Origin: JASLQO01 sp002327525
GTDB lineage: Bacteria; Pseudomonadota; Gammaproteobacteria; Pseudomonadales; Azotimanducaceae
Direction of reading: 5' to 3'
DNA: 64,000 bases
Assembly (NCBI GenBank): GCA_030744435.1
Contig: JASLQO010000011.1
Span: 1 to 64,000, forward strand
The first letter of the stretch is position 1. Each line of letters begins with the position of its first letter. The translations under genes and the position numbers were made by a program. The notes below the pieces were generated by a model that ran no database searches, had not been told where the DNA came from, and saw only the letters and a list, made by a program, of their open reading frames with translations. Below are positions 26,679-35,383 of the stretch, one piece after another.

Positions 26679-27464
26679 TCAGCATCCTTTCCAGATCGGT
26701 TGCCGTTTTTCGGCAAAGGCTCGCGGTCCCTCGATGGCGTCTTCACTGGCATAGGCTTTCTCGTGTAGCTGAGCGGCTTCTTTCAGCGCATGCCCCATGA
26801 TGAGATCCATCGTGGCCATCGAACTGCGTTTGGCCGCTTCCACCGACAGGGGTGCAGCTGCGGCAATACGCCCGGCCAGGGCGCGGGCGCGTCGCATCAG
26901 GCTCTCGACGTCAGGTTCGATGTAGTTGATGAATCCGAGATCGTAAAAACGCTGCACCGGCATGAAGTCTCCGACAAGCGTGAGTTCCGAAACCAGGGAC
27001 TGTGGCATCTGCCAGTAGAGCGGCATCGCCCAGGGTGAGCCGCGGCCCCGGTGTACCTCCGTGATGGCCAGCCGCGCGTCCGTGACAGCAATGCGCAGAT
27101 CACAGTTGAGCGCCAGCATCAGGCCGCCCGCCGGTGCGTGGCCATTGATCGCGGCAATTAGCGGCGTCCTGATATCCCGCATATTCGAGAACTCTGCACC
27201 GCCGATCTTGCTGAGGATGTCCACGCCTTCCTTTTCCCGGACTTCCGCCATCTGTTTCAGATCCATACCGGCACAGAAGGTTCCGCAATCGCTGCCCGTG
27301 AGAATGGCGACGCGCACCTCAGGATCCTGGTCGATCTTCTTCCAGATGCGCCCCAGTCTCTCCAGGGTCTCCACGAGCAGCGCATTGCGCTGGCGTGGTC
27401 TATTCAGCGTGATGGTGGCAACGTGCTCATCCACCTCGTACAGAACAATGTCTTCGTCAGCCAT
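26679..27464 (-). CDS. Enoyl-CoA hydratase/isomerase (crotonase) family
   Basis: A 261-residue cytoplasmic crotonase-fold enzyme. Oxyanion-hole segments are CGTFCAGMDLKQM and INGHAPAGGLMLALNCDLR; a Glu follows at ITEVHRGRG. The C-terminal part ends with EGPRAFAEKRQPIWKG, the common family tail. ATG 27464 is preferred because AGGTG lies five bases upstream; an in-frame ATG at 27509 would add 15 residues. The substrate is unspecified. It is convergent with the RND operon and follows the small frameshifted ORF. Confidence 0.9.
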   Translation of the reverse strand: MADEDIVLYEVDEHVATITLNRPRQRNALLVETLERLGRIWKKIDQDPEVRVAILTGSDCGTFCAGMDLKQMAEVREKEGVDILSKIGGAEFSNMRDIRTPLIAAINGHAPAGGLMLALNCDLRIAVTDARLAITEVHRGRGSPWAMPLYWQMPQSLVSELTLVGDFMPVQRFYDLGFINYIEPDVESLMRRARALAGRIAAAAPLSVEAAKRSSMATMDLIMGHALKEAAQLHEKAYASEDAIEGPRAFAEKRQPIWKGC

Positions 27465-27501
27465 TCGATCACCTGTCATATCCGCCAATCCAGGCACACC
27501 T

Positions 27502-27685
27502 TCAGACATCGGTCAGAAGCGCTGCGCCAGCTGCCTTCATCATGACACGCGCGTAACGACGTGACGACCAGCCCGAGTCGACTACCACTTCCTCCCACAG
27601 TTTCACCGAACACTGCGCGGTCAGCCAATCACCCGCGGCGAAAAAAAGCGGCAACCACTATCAGGCCAACCAGCACTTTGCGCAT
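27502..27685 (-). pseudogene. Small exported/membrane protein interrupted at a run of seven Ts
   Basis: ATG 27685 follows AAAGGGG and begins MRKVLVGLIVVAAFF, a good hydrophobic leader, but meets TGA after 18 residues. Removing one T from the seven-T run at 27641-27647 opens the frame: AAGDWLTAQCSVKLWEEVV and on to a stop at 27502, giving about 60 residues. It is therefore either a recent frameshift, a slippage-controlled gene or a homopolymer sequencing error. The shifted frame ends within the alternative start region of the crotonase gene. Confidence 0.5.
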
Positions 27686-27817
27686 CGCACACATCCCCTT
27701 TACACACTGTCAATGTGAATTGACCGGCGCTAGGGAACTTCCCGCGCAACACCGATCCATCTATCCTCGGTTACTACCAACCGCGGTTGCGAGGGGCACC
27801 GCCAGCGGGAGGATTCA

Positions 27818-29158
27818 TTGATCGACATCGGTTTGCCATCTACCTCTGGTGAATGGCACCGCACCATCTGGTCACTATCATGGCCCGTGATTCTGGCCAA
27901 CATCACCATTCCGCTGGTGGGATTGGTGGATACGGCCGTCATGGGAAGGCTGCCCGATCCGGCCTACATCGGATCCGTGGCCGTGGGCACCGCCATCATG
28001 ACCGCGCTCTACTGGCTGTTCGGTTTTCTGCGCATGGGTACCACCGGACTCACGGCGCAGGCGCTCGGCGCGGGCGAGAAGGCCGAGATCGGGGCGATAG
28101 CGGTGCGTGCCATGATGCTTGCTCTGCTGCTGGGCGGGTTCATGATCGCCGGTCAGGTCGTGTTGCGCGATGGCCTGCTGTGGTTGTTCGAGGCAAGCGA
28201 ACGTGTCGAGGGACTGGCGGCCGACTACTTTGCCATCCGCGTGTGGGGTGCACCCGCGATGCTCATCTACATGGTGGAACTCGGCATTCTGTTCGGTACC
28301 CGGCAGATGCGGGCTACGCTCGTGTTGAGCATCCTGCTGAACGTGACCAACGTCATACTCGATGTGCTTTTCGTCGTTGGATTTGGCTTGGGAGTGCAAG
28401 GAGTGGCGGCGGGTACCGTGATCAGCGAGTTATTCGCCTGCACGCTCGGTTTCTTCATCATCCGCCGCGTGCTCGGCGATCTGCGGGTGCCCCGTCCCGA
28501 TCGCGCCCTGATTCTGCTGATGGATCGGTTGCGCTCCTTGTTCAGTGTCAGTGCTAATCTCGTCATACGCACTTTCTTCGTACAGCTACCGTTTTTCACA
28601 CTCACGCTGGTGGGCGCCGCCTTCGGCGATCTGACGCTGGCCGCCAACGCAGTTCTCATTCATTTCTTCCATGTCATGGCTTTCAGCCTGGACGGCTACG
28701 CGCACTCGGTGGAAGCCCTGGCTGGCTACGCATACGGCGCAAGAGAACCGCAGCGTCTACGCCAGGTGACGGTGTACGCCACACTCTGGGCCGGCGGCAG
28801 CGCGCTGCTCATCGGGGCGATCTATCTGCTCGCCGGCGAGCTTGTCATTGCGCTGATCACCCAACTGCCGGAGGTGCGCGCCACGGCCGCGAGCTTCCTG
28901 CCGTGGGTCGCGCTGCTGCCTCTGTTGTCGGTGTTTGCCTTTTTGTTCGACGGTATCTTCATCGGTACTACCCGCATCGTCGAGTTGCGCAACAGCATGT
29001 TCCTCGCCTGCGCAGCATACCTGGCGGCAGTACTGGCAACGCTCGACACCTGGGGAAACCACGGTCTGTGGTTTGCGATGTGTATCTTCATGTCCGCGCG
29101 CAGCCTGCTGCTCGGCCTGCTGTACCCACGCATCGAGCGTCTCGCGGCATCCACGTAG
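27818..29158 (+). CDS. MATE family efflux transporter, DinF-like
   Basis: A 446-residue inner-membrane antiporter with twelve hydrophobic segments in two MatE halves. The N-terminal signature WPVILANITIPLVGLVDTAV and LYWLFGFLRMGTTGLTAQAL is typical of the DinF subgroup. It starts at TTG 27818 with GGGAGG five bases upstream; no ATG is available nearby. Members export cationic or bile-type compounds in exchange for Na+ or H+. The next gene begins 76 bases downstream. Confidence 0.92.
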   Translation: MIDIGLPSTSGEWHRTIWSLSWPVILANITIPLVGLVDTAVMGRLPDPAYIGSVAVGTAIMTALYWLFGFLRMGTTGLTAQALGAGEKAEIGAIAVRAMMLALLLGGFMIAGQVVLRDGLLWLFEASERVEGLAADYFAIRVWGAPAMLIYMVELGILFGTRQMRATLVLSILLNVTNVILDVLFVVGFGLGVQGVAAGTVISELFACTLGFFIIRRVLGDLRVPRPDRALILLMDRLRSLFSVSANLVIRTFFVQLPFFTLTLVGAAFGDLTLAANAVLIHFFHVMAFSLDGYAHSVEALAGYAYGAREPQRLRQVTVYATLWAGGSALLIGAIYLLAGELVIALITQLPEVRATAASFLPWVALLPLLSVFAFLFDGIFIGTTRIVELRNSMFLACAAYLAAVLATLDTWGNHGLWFAMCIFMSARSLLLGLLYPRIERLAAST

Positions 29159-29234
29159 CGCACCGGGGGCTTTCACCGCTAGAATGATCGGTTCCGAATT
29201 TCAGAACCCAAAAAACAACTATCCGGGAGGAGAG

Positions 29235-30494
29235 ATGTCTGAATCCGACGGCCTCGAAGCCGACCTCAACAACCTGGCCATGTCTGAAGAAGCACAACCA
29301 CTGCTCGATGCGGTGAAGCGGCATATCGCCGACAACGTGGAGCCCATCACCGAGGAATTCTTCGACCTCGGCAGAGGACGCGAAGAGCGCTGGAGCTACG
29401 CACCCGGGCAGCTTGAGTTGCTGGACACCGCCAAGCGGAAGGCCAAGGACAGTGGGCTCTGGAACTTCTTCCTGCCTGACGCTGACACCGGTGAGGGCCT
29501 GAAAAACCTCGACTACGCCTACATCGCTGCAGAACTCGGCAAGAACCCGCTGGCGTCTGAGACACTCAACTGCAGCGCGCCGGACACGGGTAATATGGAA
29601 GTGCTGGAACGCGTCGGCACGCCGGAGCAGAAGAAGCAATGGCTCGAACCACTGCTCAATGGCGAGATCCGTTCCTGCTTCGGAATGACCGAACCGGCTC
29701 TGCCGTCTTCGGACGCCAAGAACATCAGCACGCGCGCCGTTCTCGAAGGTGACGAATGGGTCATCAACGGCGAGAAGTACTACATAAGCGGAGCTGGAGA
29801 TCCTCGCTGTAAGGTTATGATTTGTATGGTGAAAACCAGTCCAGATGCACCACCACATAAGCAGCAGTCACAGATTCTCGTTCCCATGGACACGCCTGGT
29901 GTGAACATCCAGGGTCCGATGCACGTCTTCGGTGAAGACGGCGCCCCGCACGGTCACATGCACATCAAACTGGAAAACGTGCGGGTGCCGAAAGAGAACA
30001 TGCTGCTCGGTGAGGGCCGTGGTTTCGAGATCAGCCAGGTTCGCCTCGGCCCAGGCAGAATTCACCACTGCATGCGTTCCATCGGCCAGGCCGAACGCGC
30101 ACTCGAGCTGATGGTCAAGCGCGGCATTTCCCGCGAGGGCTTCGGCAAACCGCTGATCAAACTCGGCGGCAACATCGAGAAGATTTCGCACATCCGCATC
30201 GAGATCGAAGCCATGCGCCTGCTGGTACTAAAGGCCGCCAAGGCCATGGATGTGCTGGGCAACCAGGAAGCGCGTGTGTGGGTACATATGGTGAAGGCAC
30301 ACGTACCGGAGCGCGTGTGCTCCATCATCGACCAGGCTATCCAGCTGCATGGCGCCACGGGTGTATCGCAGTGGACGCCGCTGGCCGGCATGTACACGGG
30401 TCAGCGCACGCTGCGCATCGCCGACGGTCCGGACGAAGTGCATCACATGGTGGTGGGCCGCGCCGAACTCAGAAAGTACGGCGACTCCATCTGA
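29235..30494 (+). CDS. Acyl-CoA dehydrogenase
   Basis: A 419-residue FAD enzyme that introduces a 2,3 double bond into acyl-CoA. It starts at ATG 29235 behind a strong GGGAGG. The FAD-binding loop is IRSCFGMTEPALPSSDAKNI, followed by WVINGEKYYISGAGDPR. The C-terminal domain contains GRIHHCMRSIGQAERAL and GATGVSQWTPLAGMYTG. The pattern matches the ACAD10/11-like branch, which handles long or unusual chains. An in-frame extension upstream overlaps the MATE gene and is not supported. Confidence 0.93.
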   Translation: MSESDGLEADLNNLAMSEEAQPLLDAVKRHIADNVEPITEEFFDLGRGREERWSYAPGQLELLDTAKRKAKDSGLWNFFLPDADTGEGLKNLDYAYIAAELGKNPLASETLNCSAPDTGNMEVLERVGTPEQKKQWLEPLLNGEIRSCFGMTEPALPSSDAKNISTRAVLEGDEWVINGEKYYISGAGDPRCKVMICMVKTSPDAPPHKQQSQILVPMDTPGVNIQGPMHVFGEDGAPHGHMHIKLENVRVPKENMLLGEGRGFEISQVRLGPGRIHHCMRSIGQAERALELMVKRGISREGFGKPLIKLGGNIEKISHIRIEIEAMRLLVLKAAKAMDVLGNQEARVWVHMVKAHVPERVCSIIDQAIQLHGATGVSQWTPLAGMYTGQRTLRIADGPDEVHHMVVGRAELRKYGDSI

Positions 30495-30550
30495 GGTTGC
30501 ACGGACCTCGTGTGCCGGTGCGCATCCAGCGTACCGGCCCCGGGGCAGCC

Positions 30551-31057
30551 CTAATCGAGAATCCCGGTGGGTGCACCGTCCAGGCTGACGGTGCTCTTTT
30601 CTTCCCAGCACTCGCAGATACCATCCTCCCTACGCTTTTCCGACCAGCGGGTCAGTACATCCCGGTCATCCTGGTAGTCATATAGTGGCACGGCGTAGTC
30701 ACACGACGTCTGCACCAGATCGATATCCACCTCGTAATACTGACGCACTCCGCCCATCGCGCATGGTGCGGATGTATCGTTTCCGCGCTGCCGTACACGC
30801 GCAGGATTTGCCGCGCTCCCTCGAAAGCGCACCACATCAGCGTCAAATGATTGCGGTCCTTGCGACGAGCGGCGGTCTCATTTCCGTCGCTGGTCAGATT
30901 CAACCACGGCAGTTTACCGGGCGAGAGTAGTCGCAGGTTGCCCCTTCGGCGAGACGTTCACCCGACCCGCGCTCGCCGCAGAACCGACGAAGAAGATCTT
31001 CTAGGACTCTATGAAGCGGATGTGGTTCGCATCAAGTGCCGGAAACCGTTCAGCCAT
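30551..31057 (-). pseudogene. Pyridoxamine 5'-phosphate oxidase family protein, disrupted
   Basis: From ATG 31057 (GGGAGAG upstream) the frame reads AERFPALDANHIRFIES, then TAG (31003-31001) where the family has Gln, then KIFFVGSAASAGRVNVSPKG. The match then moves to a second frame (LPWLNLTSDGNETAAR, LTLMWCAFEGAR, RVYGSAETIHP) and to a third frame for the C-terminus (YYEVDIDLVQTSCDYAVPLY to SLDGAPTGILD). So one nonsense codon and two frameshifts interrupt an otherwise full-length split-barrel FMN protein of about 170 residues. It lies directly after an SDR gene on the opposite end. Confidence 0.85.
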
Positions 31058-31076
31058 CAGTTCTCTCCCGCTCCCG

Positions 31077-31784
31077 TCACGCTATCGACCACTGTTCGCC
31101 GAAGGGACGAATCAGCACATTGAACGTCCACGCCGATCTAGGCTGGTGGGCGATGTGCCAGCATTCACCCGCGATGTCGGTGGGTTGAATGAAGAAATCG
31201 TCGGGTTTGTCACCAAACCGCTTACGCGTCCACTCGAGATCGATCACTGCATCGATGCCGATGTAGGCGACGTGTACGCCCTTTGGCCCTACGTGGCGCG
31301 CCATGGATTCGAGCAGAATGCGCTGCGCGGCCTTTGATGGTGCAAAAGCGGCGAAGTTCTCGAGCCCCCGGTAGGCCGAGGTGTTACCCGTACAGATGAT
31401 CGCGCCATGGCCCTGCTCGATCATCGCCGGTGCCAGCGCTTGACCGAGGTGCAGCAAGGCCATCGTGTTGACCTGAAAATTCCTCTCAAGCACCGCCGAA
31501 TCGATGCTCAGAAAGTCACCAAACGCGCCGCCCACGGCGTTGTGTAACAGGATACTCGGCGTTCCAAGATCGATACGGATCTGATCGAGGGTCGCGGTTA
31601 GCACATGCAGATCGGTCACGTCACATGGATAGGCGTGCGTGTGCTCCACCGACGCGGTGATTTCATCCAGGCGCTGTTCGTTGCGCGCGAGCATGGCCAC
31701 CTCATAGCCCTCGGCAAAACGCTCGGCGAGCGCCTTTCCGGTACCCGGCCCGACCCCGGTTACGACACAAACATCCCGACTCAT
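31077..31784 (-). CDS. SDR family protein with Phe in place of catalytic Tyr
   Basis: A 235-residue Rossmann-fold short-chain dehydrogenase. The nucleotide-binding motif is TGVGPGTG (residues 9-16), followed by CDVTDL and HNAVGG. The normal YxxxK catalytic pair appears as FAPSK, Tyr replaced by Phe, while the Ser region (TGNTSAYRG) and Lys are kept. Similar proteins with this substitution appear to form a distinct SDR branch, so the change may be ancestral, not decay. Activity as a normal alcohol dehydrogenase is doubtful. It lies 27 bases upstream of the M81 gene's stop on the same strand. Confidence 0.88.
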   Translation of the reverse strand: MSRDVCVVTGVGPGTGKALAERFAEGYEVAMLARNEQRLDEITASVEHTHAYPCDVTDLHVLTATLDQIRIDLGTPSILLHNAVGGAFGDFLSIDSAVLERNFQVNTMALLHLGQALAPAMIEQGHGAIICTGNTSAYRGLENFAAFAPSKAAQRILLESMARHVGPKGVHVAYIGIDAVIDLEWTRKRFGDKPDDFFIQPTDIAGECWHIAHQPRSAWTFNVLIRPFGEQWSIA

Positions 31785-31811
31785 CTCATTCTCCTCCTCG
31801 TGGGCGCTGGT

Positions 31812-33269
31812 TCACGGATACTCGGCCCTCGTATCAACTGGCCACAGGGCTTCCGCGCAATGCCGCCTGGGAAACACCTCGATGTGATGCGTGGTCAGCC
31901 CCGGTGGGTCCGCGGTGACGATGCTGCTGGCGAGATCCTGAAACCCGGCACGAAAGTGGTTGCTGGACTTAAGTGCCACGATATCGTAATCCGTCACCTC
32001 GATTCCCACCGCGACAAATGGACCCACGTCGAAAGTCTGGCTACGTACGGACGCGACCACGATGTCCATGCCGTCCACGACGAGCCGCGCGATCGGACCG
32101 AGATTGATGGGGGTGCCCTTGCCCATGGCGCGCATCACGAGACGGCCGTCGTGCAATGCCTTCACATAGACATGCAACGGCAGCGGGTCGCCATGTACGT
32201 CGTCGTACTTGCCGCCGAGTTCCACGTCTATCATGGCCCCCACTCCCGCGGCGTGCGCCTGCATGGCCACCTCCGGATCCACCACGAAACCGAAGCAGGC
32301 ACTCTTCACACCCGCTTCGAGGAGCGCCCGTAACAAGTGTGTCCCGTCACCGGGCGCACCGCCTCCGCAGTTGTCAGATGTCTCGTTCATCACCACCGGC
32401 CCGCCATCCTGAATCCTCGCAAGCGCGGTCTGTACCGCTTCCGCGGCATCCAGACTGGTCGGCCGGAATGCCTCCCGCCTGTTCCAGATGGCAAGTGCGG
32501 CTTTCTGCGCGGCAAGCTGGGCGACCCGTACATCCGTGGCCGTCACGGCCACGTAGCTGCCGACGTGCGGTACGTCGGTGTAGGGAAATCCGTGAAACCA
32601 GCTCACATCGATGATTTCCGATTGCGCCTCCTCCACAGCGAGCACTTCGGCGAGCATCTTCTCGCCGATGCCTTCGAACGTGGTGGTGGTCGGCAGCAGT
32701 GCGGGAATACGTCTCACGACCACTCGGGTGGTGCGCCCTTCTTCTGCAAGGCGCACGATGAGGTCAATGGCCCGCTCCCCCTGTTGGTGCATGTCGATGT
32801 GGGGATAGTGGTGGCAAACGAACACACCATCGAGGTGATCGGCCATCGCCTGTGTTACGTTGCCGTGCAGATCGAAGCTCGCTGCCACAGGGACATCGCC
32901 GACCACCTCGCGTACCGAGGCGGCCAGATCGCCCTCCAGATCCGGCAGGCCATCCACCACACCAGCACCGTGTAAGGCGAGGTAGACGCCGTCCACGACC
33001 TCTCTGGACAGGTCGTCGAGAATCTCCTGTTTGAACTGCTCGTATGTGGCGCGCTCGATGGTGCCGGATGGCTGCGCCCACGCGTGCAGCAAAGGCAGCA
33101 CTTCCGCTCCATGGCGTTGACACGCGTCGACGGCGCCGCCCACGTCTGTCTGGCGGCCGCTCGAGCCGAGCAGCTTGTGGGCACGCAACTGGTGGAAGTC
33201 GGACGCCACCGTAAGGCCCTTGCAGTAGGTGTTTGTCTCGTGGGCGATACCGCCTATGGCAATCTTCAT
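31812..33269 (-). CDS. M81 family metallopeptidase (MlrC-like)
   Basis: A 485-residue protein of the MlrC/M81 family, named after the enzyme that finishes microcystin breakdown, but common outside that pathway. The N-terminal domain starts KIAIGGIAHETNTY; metal-binding segments are SFDLHGNVTQ and CHHYPHIDMHQQGERA. The C-terminal MlrC_C domain includes DNCGGGAPGDGTHLLRALLE. ATG 33269 has AAGG seven bases upstream. It follows the MDR gene by ten bases, so the two are likely co-transcribed, together with the SDR. The substrate is unknown. Confidence 0.9.
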   Translation of the reverse strand: MKIAIGGIAHETNTYCKGLTVASDFHQLRAHKLLGSSGRQTDVGGAVDACQRHGAEVLPLLHAWAQPSGTIERATYEQFKQEILDDLSREVVDGVYLALHGAGVVDGLPDLEGDLAASVREVVGDVPVAASFDLHGNVTQAMADHLDGVFVCHHYPHIDMHQQGERAIDLIVRLAEEGRTTRVVVRRIPALLPTTTTFEGIGEKMLAEVLAVEEAQSEIIDVSWFHGFPYTDVPHVGSYVAVTATDVRVAQLAAQKAALAIWNRREAFRPTSLDAAEAVQTALARIQDGGPVVMNETSDNCGGGAPGDGTHLLRALLEAGVKSACFGFVVDPEVAMQAHAAGVGAMIDVELGGKYDDVHGDPLPLHVYVKALHDGRLVMRAMGKGTPINLGPIARLVVDGMDIVVASVRSQTFDVGPFVAVGIEVTDYDIVALKSSNHFRAGFQDLASSIVTADPPGLTTHHIEVFPRRHCAEALWPVDTRAEYP

Positions 33270-33279
33270 ATGGCAGCCT

Positions 33280-34317
33280 TCATTCCCGTGCCTCATCCGA
33301 ACACCTGACGAGGGTCTTGCCGAAGTTGCGCCCGGCAAGCATGTCACCAAACGCGCGCGGCGCACTCTCGAGACCGTCGTAGACGTGCTCCCGGTAGACG
33401 ATTTCCCCAGCTTGAAAGCGTGCTCCCATCTCCTCAACAAAGCGCTCCTGATGCGCCTCGACGAAGTTGCCGACGAACAGATCATGCACCGCTACGTTCT
33501 GACGCTCGAACGTCGCCGCACCCATTGCGTCCCACACCTCTCGCGGATTCCTGCCGTCCTCGTTGCCGTACTGGGATATATACCCGCAGACGGTGATGCG
33601 CGCATTTCGATTCAGGAGCGCGAGCACACCCTCATACACGGCACCGCCCACATTTTCAAAATACACGTCGATCCCATCCGGACAGGCTGCGGCAAGCACC
33701 CCGGCGTATTCAGGGTCGCGGTGCGAAACACAGGCCGCGGCACCCAGTTCCTCGACCACGAAACGGCATTTTTCTTCCGATCCCGCGACGCCCACCACAC
33801 GAGCACCGCGCGTGCGCGCCAGTTGCACCGCCACCTGGCCGACCCCGCCGGAGGCGGCGGACACCACCACGGTTTCACCGGCACGCGGCTCGCACTGTAC
33901 GATCAGGCCGGAGTATGCCGTCAGGCCCAGCATTCCCAGTACGCCGAGCGCGGTGGATACAGGCGCGACGCCCGGGTCGAGCTTGCGGGGAAACATGTAG
34001 CCGTGCGTCGTGATGCCCTCACCGGTCAACCCGTACGCCTGCCAGCCGTTCGTGTTGAAGATGATGTCACCCTCCGTGAAACGCTCCGTTTTACCGGCAA
34101 TCACACGAGACACGCTGCGGCCATGACAGACATCGCCCGGTTGCTCCGTCCCGCTGCGCCGCCGGCTCCATTGGTAGGGATCCATGGACACAAACAAGGT
34201 GAGCGTCAGCACCTGTCCCGATCCCGGATCGGGCATGTCGCTTTCCACCCACTCGAAGTCTCCATTCGTGGGCCAACCCTCCACGGGGGTGCGCGCAAGA
34301 CGCCACTGCTGGTTCAT
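33280..34317 (-). CDS. MDR family NADP-dependent oxidoreductase
   Basis: A 345-residue zinc-free medium-chain reductase of the leukotriene B4 dehydrogenase / CurA type. The N-terminal GroES-like part has FVSMDPYQWSRR. The cofactor domain contains VVVSAASGGVGQVAVQLA and VVGVAGSEEKCRFV, and the family signature GIDVYFENVGG follows. Such enzymes reduce the C=C of enones. ATG 34317 follows GGGAAG; longer frames overlap the truncated SDR. It heads a probable operon with the M81 and SDR genes. Confidence 0.92.
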   Translation of the reverse strand: MNQQWRLARTPVEGWPTNGDFEWVESDMPDPGSGQVLTLTLFVSMDPYQWSRRRSGTEQPGDVCHGRSVSRVIAGKTERFTEGDIIFNTNGWQAYGLTGEGITTHGYMFPRKLDPGVAPVSTALGVLGMLGLTAYSGLIVQCEPRAGETVVVSAASGGVGQVAVQLARTRGARVVGVAGSEEKCRFVVEELGAAACVSHRDPEYAGVLAAACPDGIDVYFENVGGAVYEGVLALLNRNARITVCGYISQYGNEDGRNPREVWDAMGAATFERQNVAVHDLFVGNFVEAHQERFVEEMGARFQAGEIVYREHVYDGLESAPRAFGDMLAGRNFGKTLVRCSDEARE

Positions 34318-34390
34318 TTCTGCTTCCCGGCTGATGAGTGTGCGTTGTACCACACGGGCGAGGTTCGGGCGCGTTTGGGCACCGCGTGCA

Positions 34391-34876
34391 TCAGGAGGCC
34401 GCCACCGCGCCTCCATCGCAGACAATGGTATCACCCACGGTGTAAGCACCCGCGCGCGAGCTCAGGAATATCGCCACCCCGGCAATGTCCTCTGCGCTTC
34501 CCACACGCCCGCTGGGATTGCCACTGCCAACCGCGTCCCAGCCGATCTCCGGAAACTCGTCGGGCGGCGCACCCCAGGATACACCGGCGTTGTTCACCAG
34601 TACGTCCAGTTGGCTCTCGCGCTCGGCTACCGCAGCCGCCAACGCCCCTACGCCGTCGAGGTTGGAACAGTCGGCCGGCGCCGAAATACACTGCCCACCG
34701 TATTCGGCACTGAGTCGTTCGGCCGTCGCATCGCATACATCCGCCTTGCGCGAACTGATGTACACCCTGGCGCCGTTGGCCAGGAAGCCGGCGGTAATCA
34801 TCTCGCCAATGCCCCGGGAGCCCCCAGTGACCAGAGCTAGTTTTCCCTCGATCGAAAACAGATTCTTCAAACTCAT
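34391..34876 (-). pseudogene. SDR oxidoreductase (RhlG-like) with in-frame internal deletion
   Basis: A continuous 161-residue frame that is only two thirds of the family length (about 250). Residues 1-118 match the start of an RhlG-type SDR (IEGKLALVTGGSRGIGEM, VYISSRKADVCDATAERL, LVNNAGVSWGAPPDEFPE). From GSGNPSGRVGSAEDIAGVAI the sequence is already the C-terminal end. About 90 residues containing the Ser, YxxxK and part of the substrate pocket are missing. The frame is kept, so a protein could be made, but it cannot be a normal dehydrogenase. Confidence 0.85.
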
Positions 34877-34965
34877 GCGCTTTAATGATGTGTCTTTGTG
34901 GTGAAAAGCGCACGATGGTAGCGCAGTGATTGCCGAGCACGCACGGAGTCTTTAGGCTCGCCCCC

Positions 34966-35350
34966 ATGCCGGACCCACGCTCAGCTCAGGAACAGACGAT
35001 TGCCGACTTCGGCGAACAATGGCCATCGTTTCACGACATCGACACGGGCTACTACGGCGAGGACGTTCTTTTCGATGACATTCTCTCGCCTTTCGTCGAC
35101 GAAACCCAGTTGACCGACTGTCATATGCCAGACATTGGAAGCTGGACGGGCCGCATCGTGCGCATGCTGAGCCACGCACACCCGAGCGCATAGTGGCGTT
35201 GGAAGCCTCGCAGGCGTTCGAGGAACTCGTTCGCAACACGAGTTCCATCGCCGGTTTCATCGAGTACCTGAACCTGCCTGGTGATGAACCGCCGCAGAAT
35301 GGCGATCTCGACTATGTCTTTCCATCGCCGTGCAGACCAATCGTGACGGA
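34966..35350 (+). pseudogene. SAM-dependent methyltransferase remnant
   Basis: From ATG 34966 the frame reads AQEQTIADFGEQWPSFHD and a SAM-binding-like MPDIGSWTGRIVRMLSHAHP, then stops at 35193. One missing base near 35180 explains this: in the next frame the text goes on as ERIVALEASQAFEELVRNTS to NGDLDYVF. The typical continuation of a class I methyltransferase after that point is absent. The sequence runs into the convergent amidohydrolase gene. DIG(S)xTGR resembles motif I with Trp or Ser changes. Confidence 0.7.
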
Positions 35351-35383
35351 GACGTGAACCTCGGTGGGCTTATCGGACGTATC

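Noticed and set aside
33229..34713. A 494-residue plus-strand protein
   Set aside because: It covers the MDR gene in antisense, with His/Arg-rich composition and no recognisable domain.
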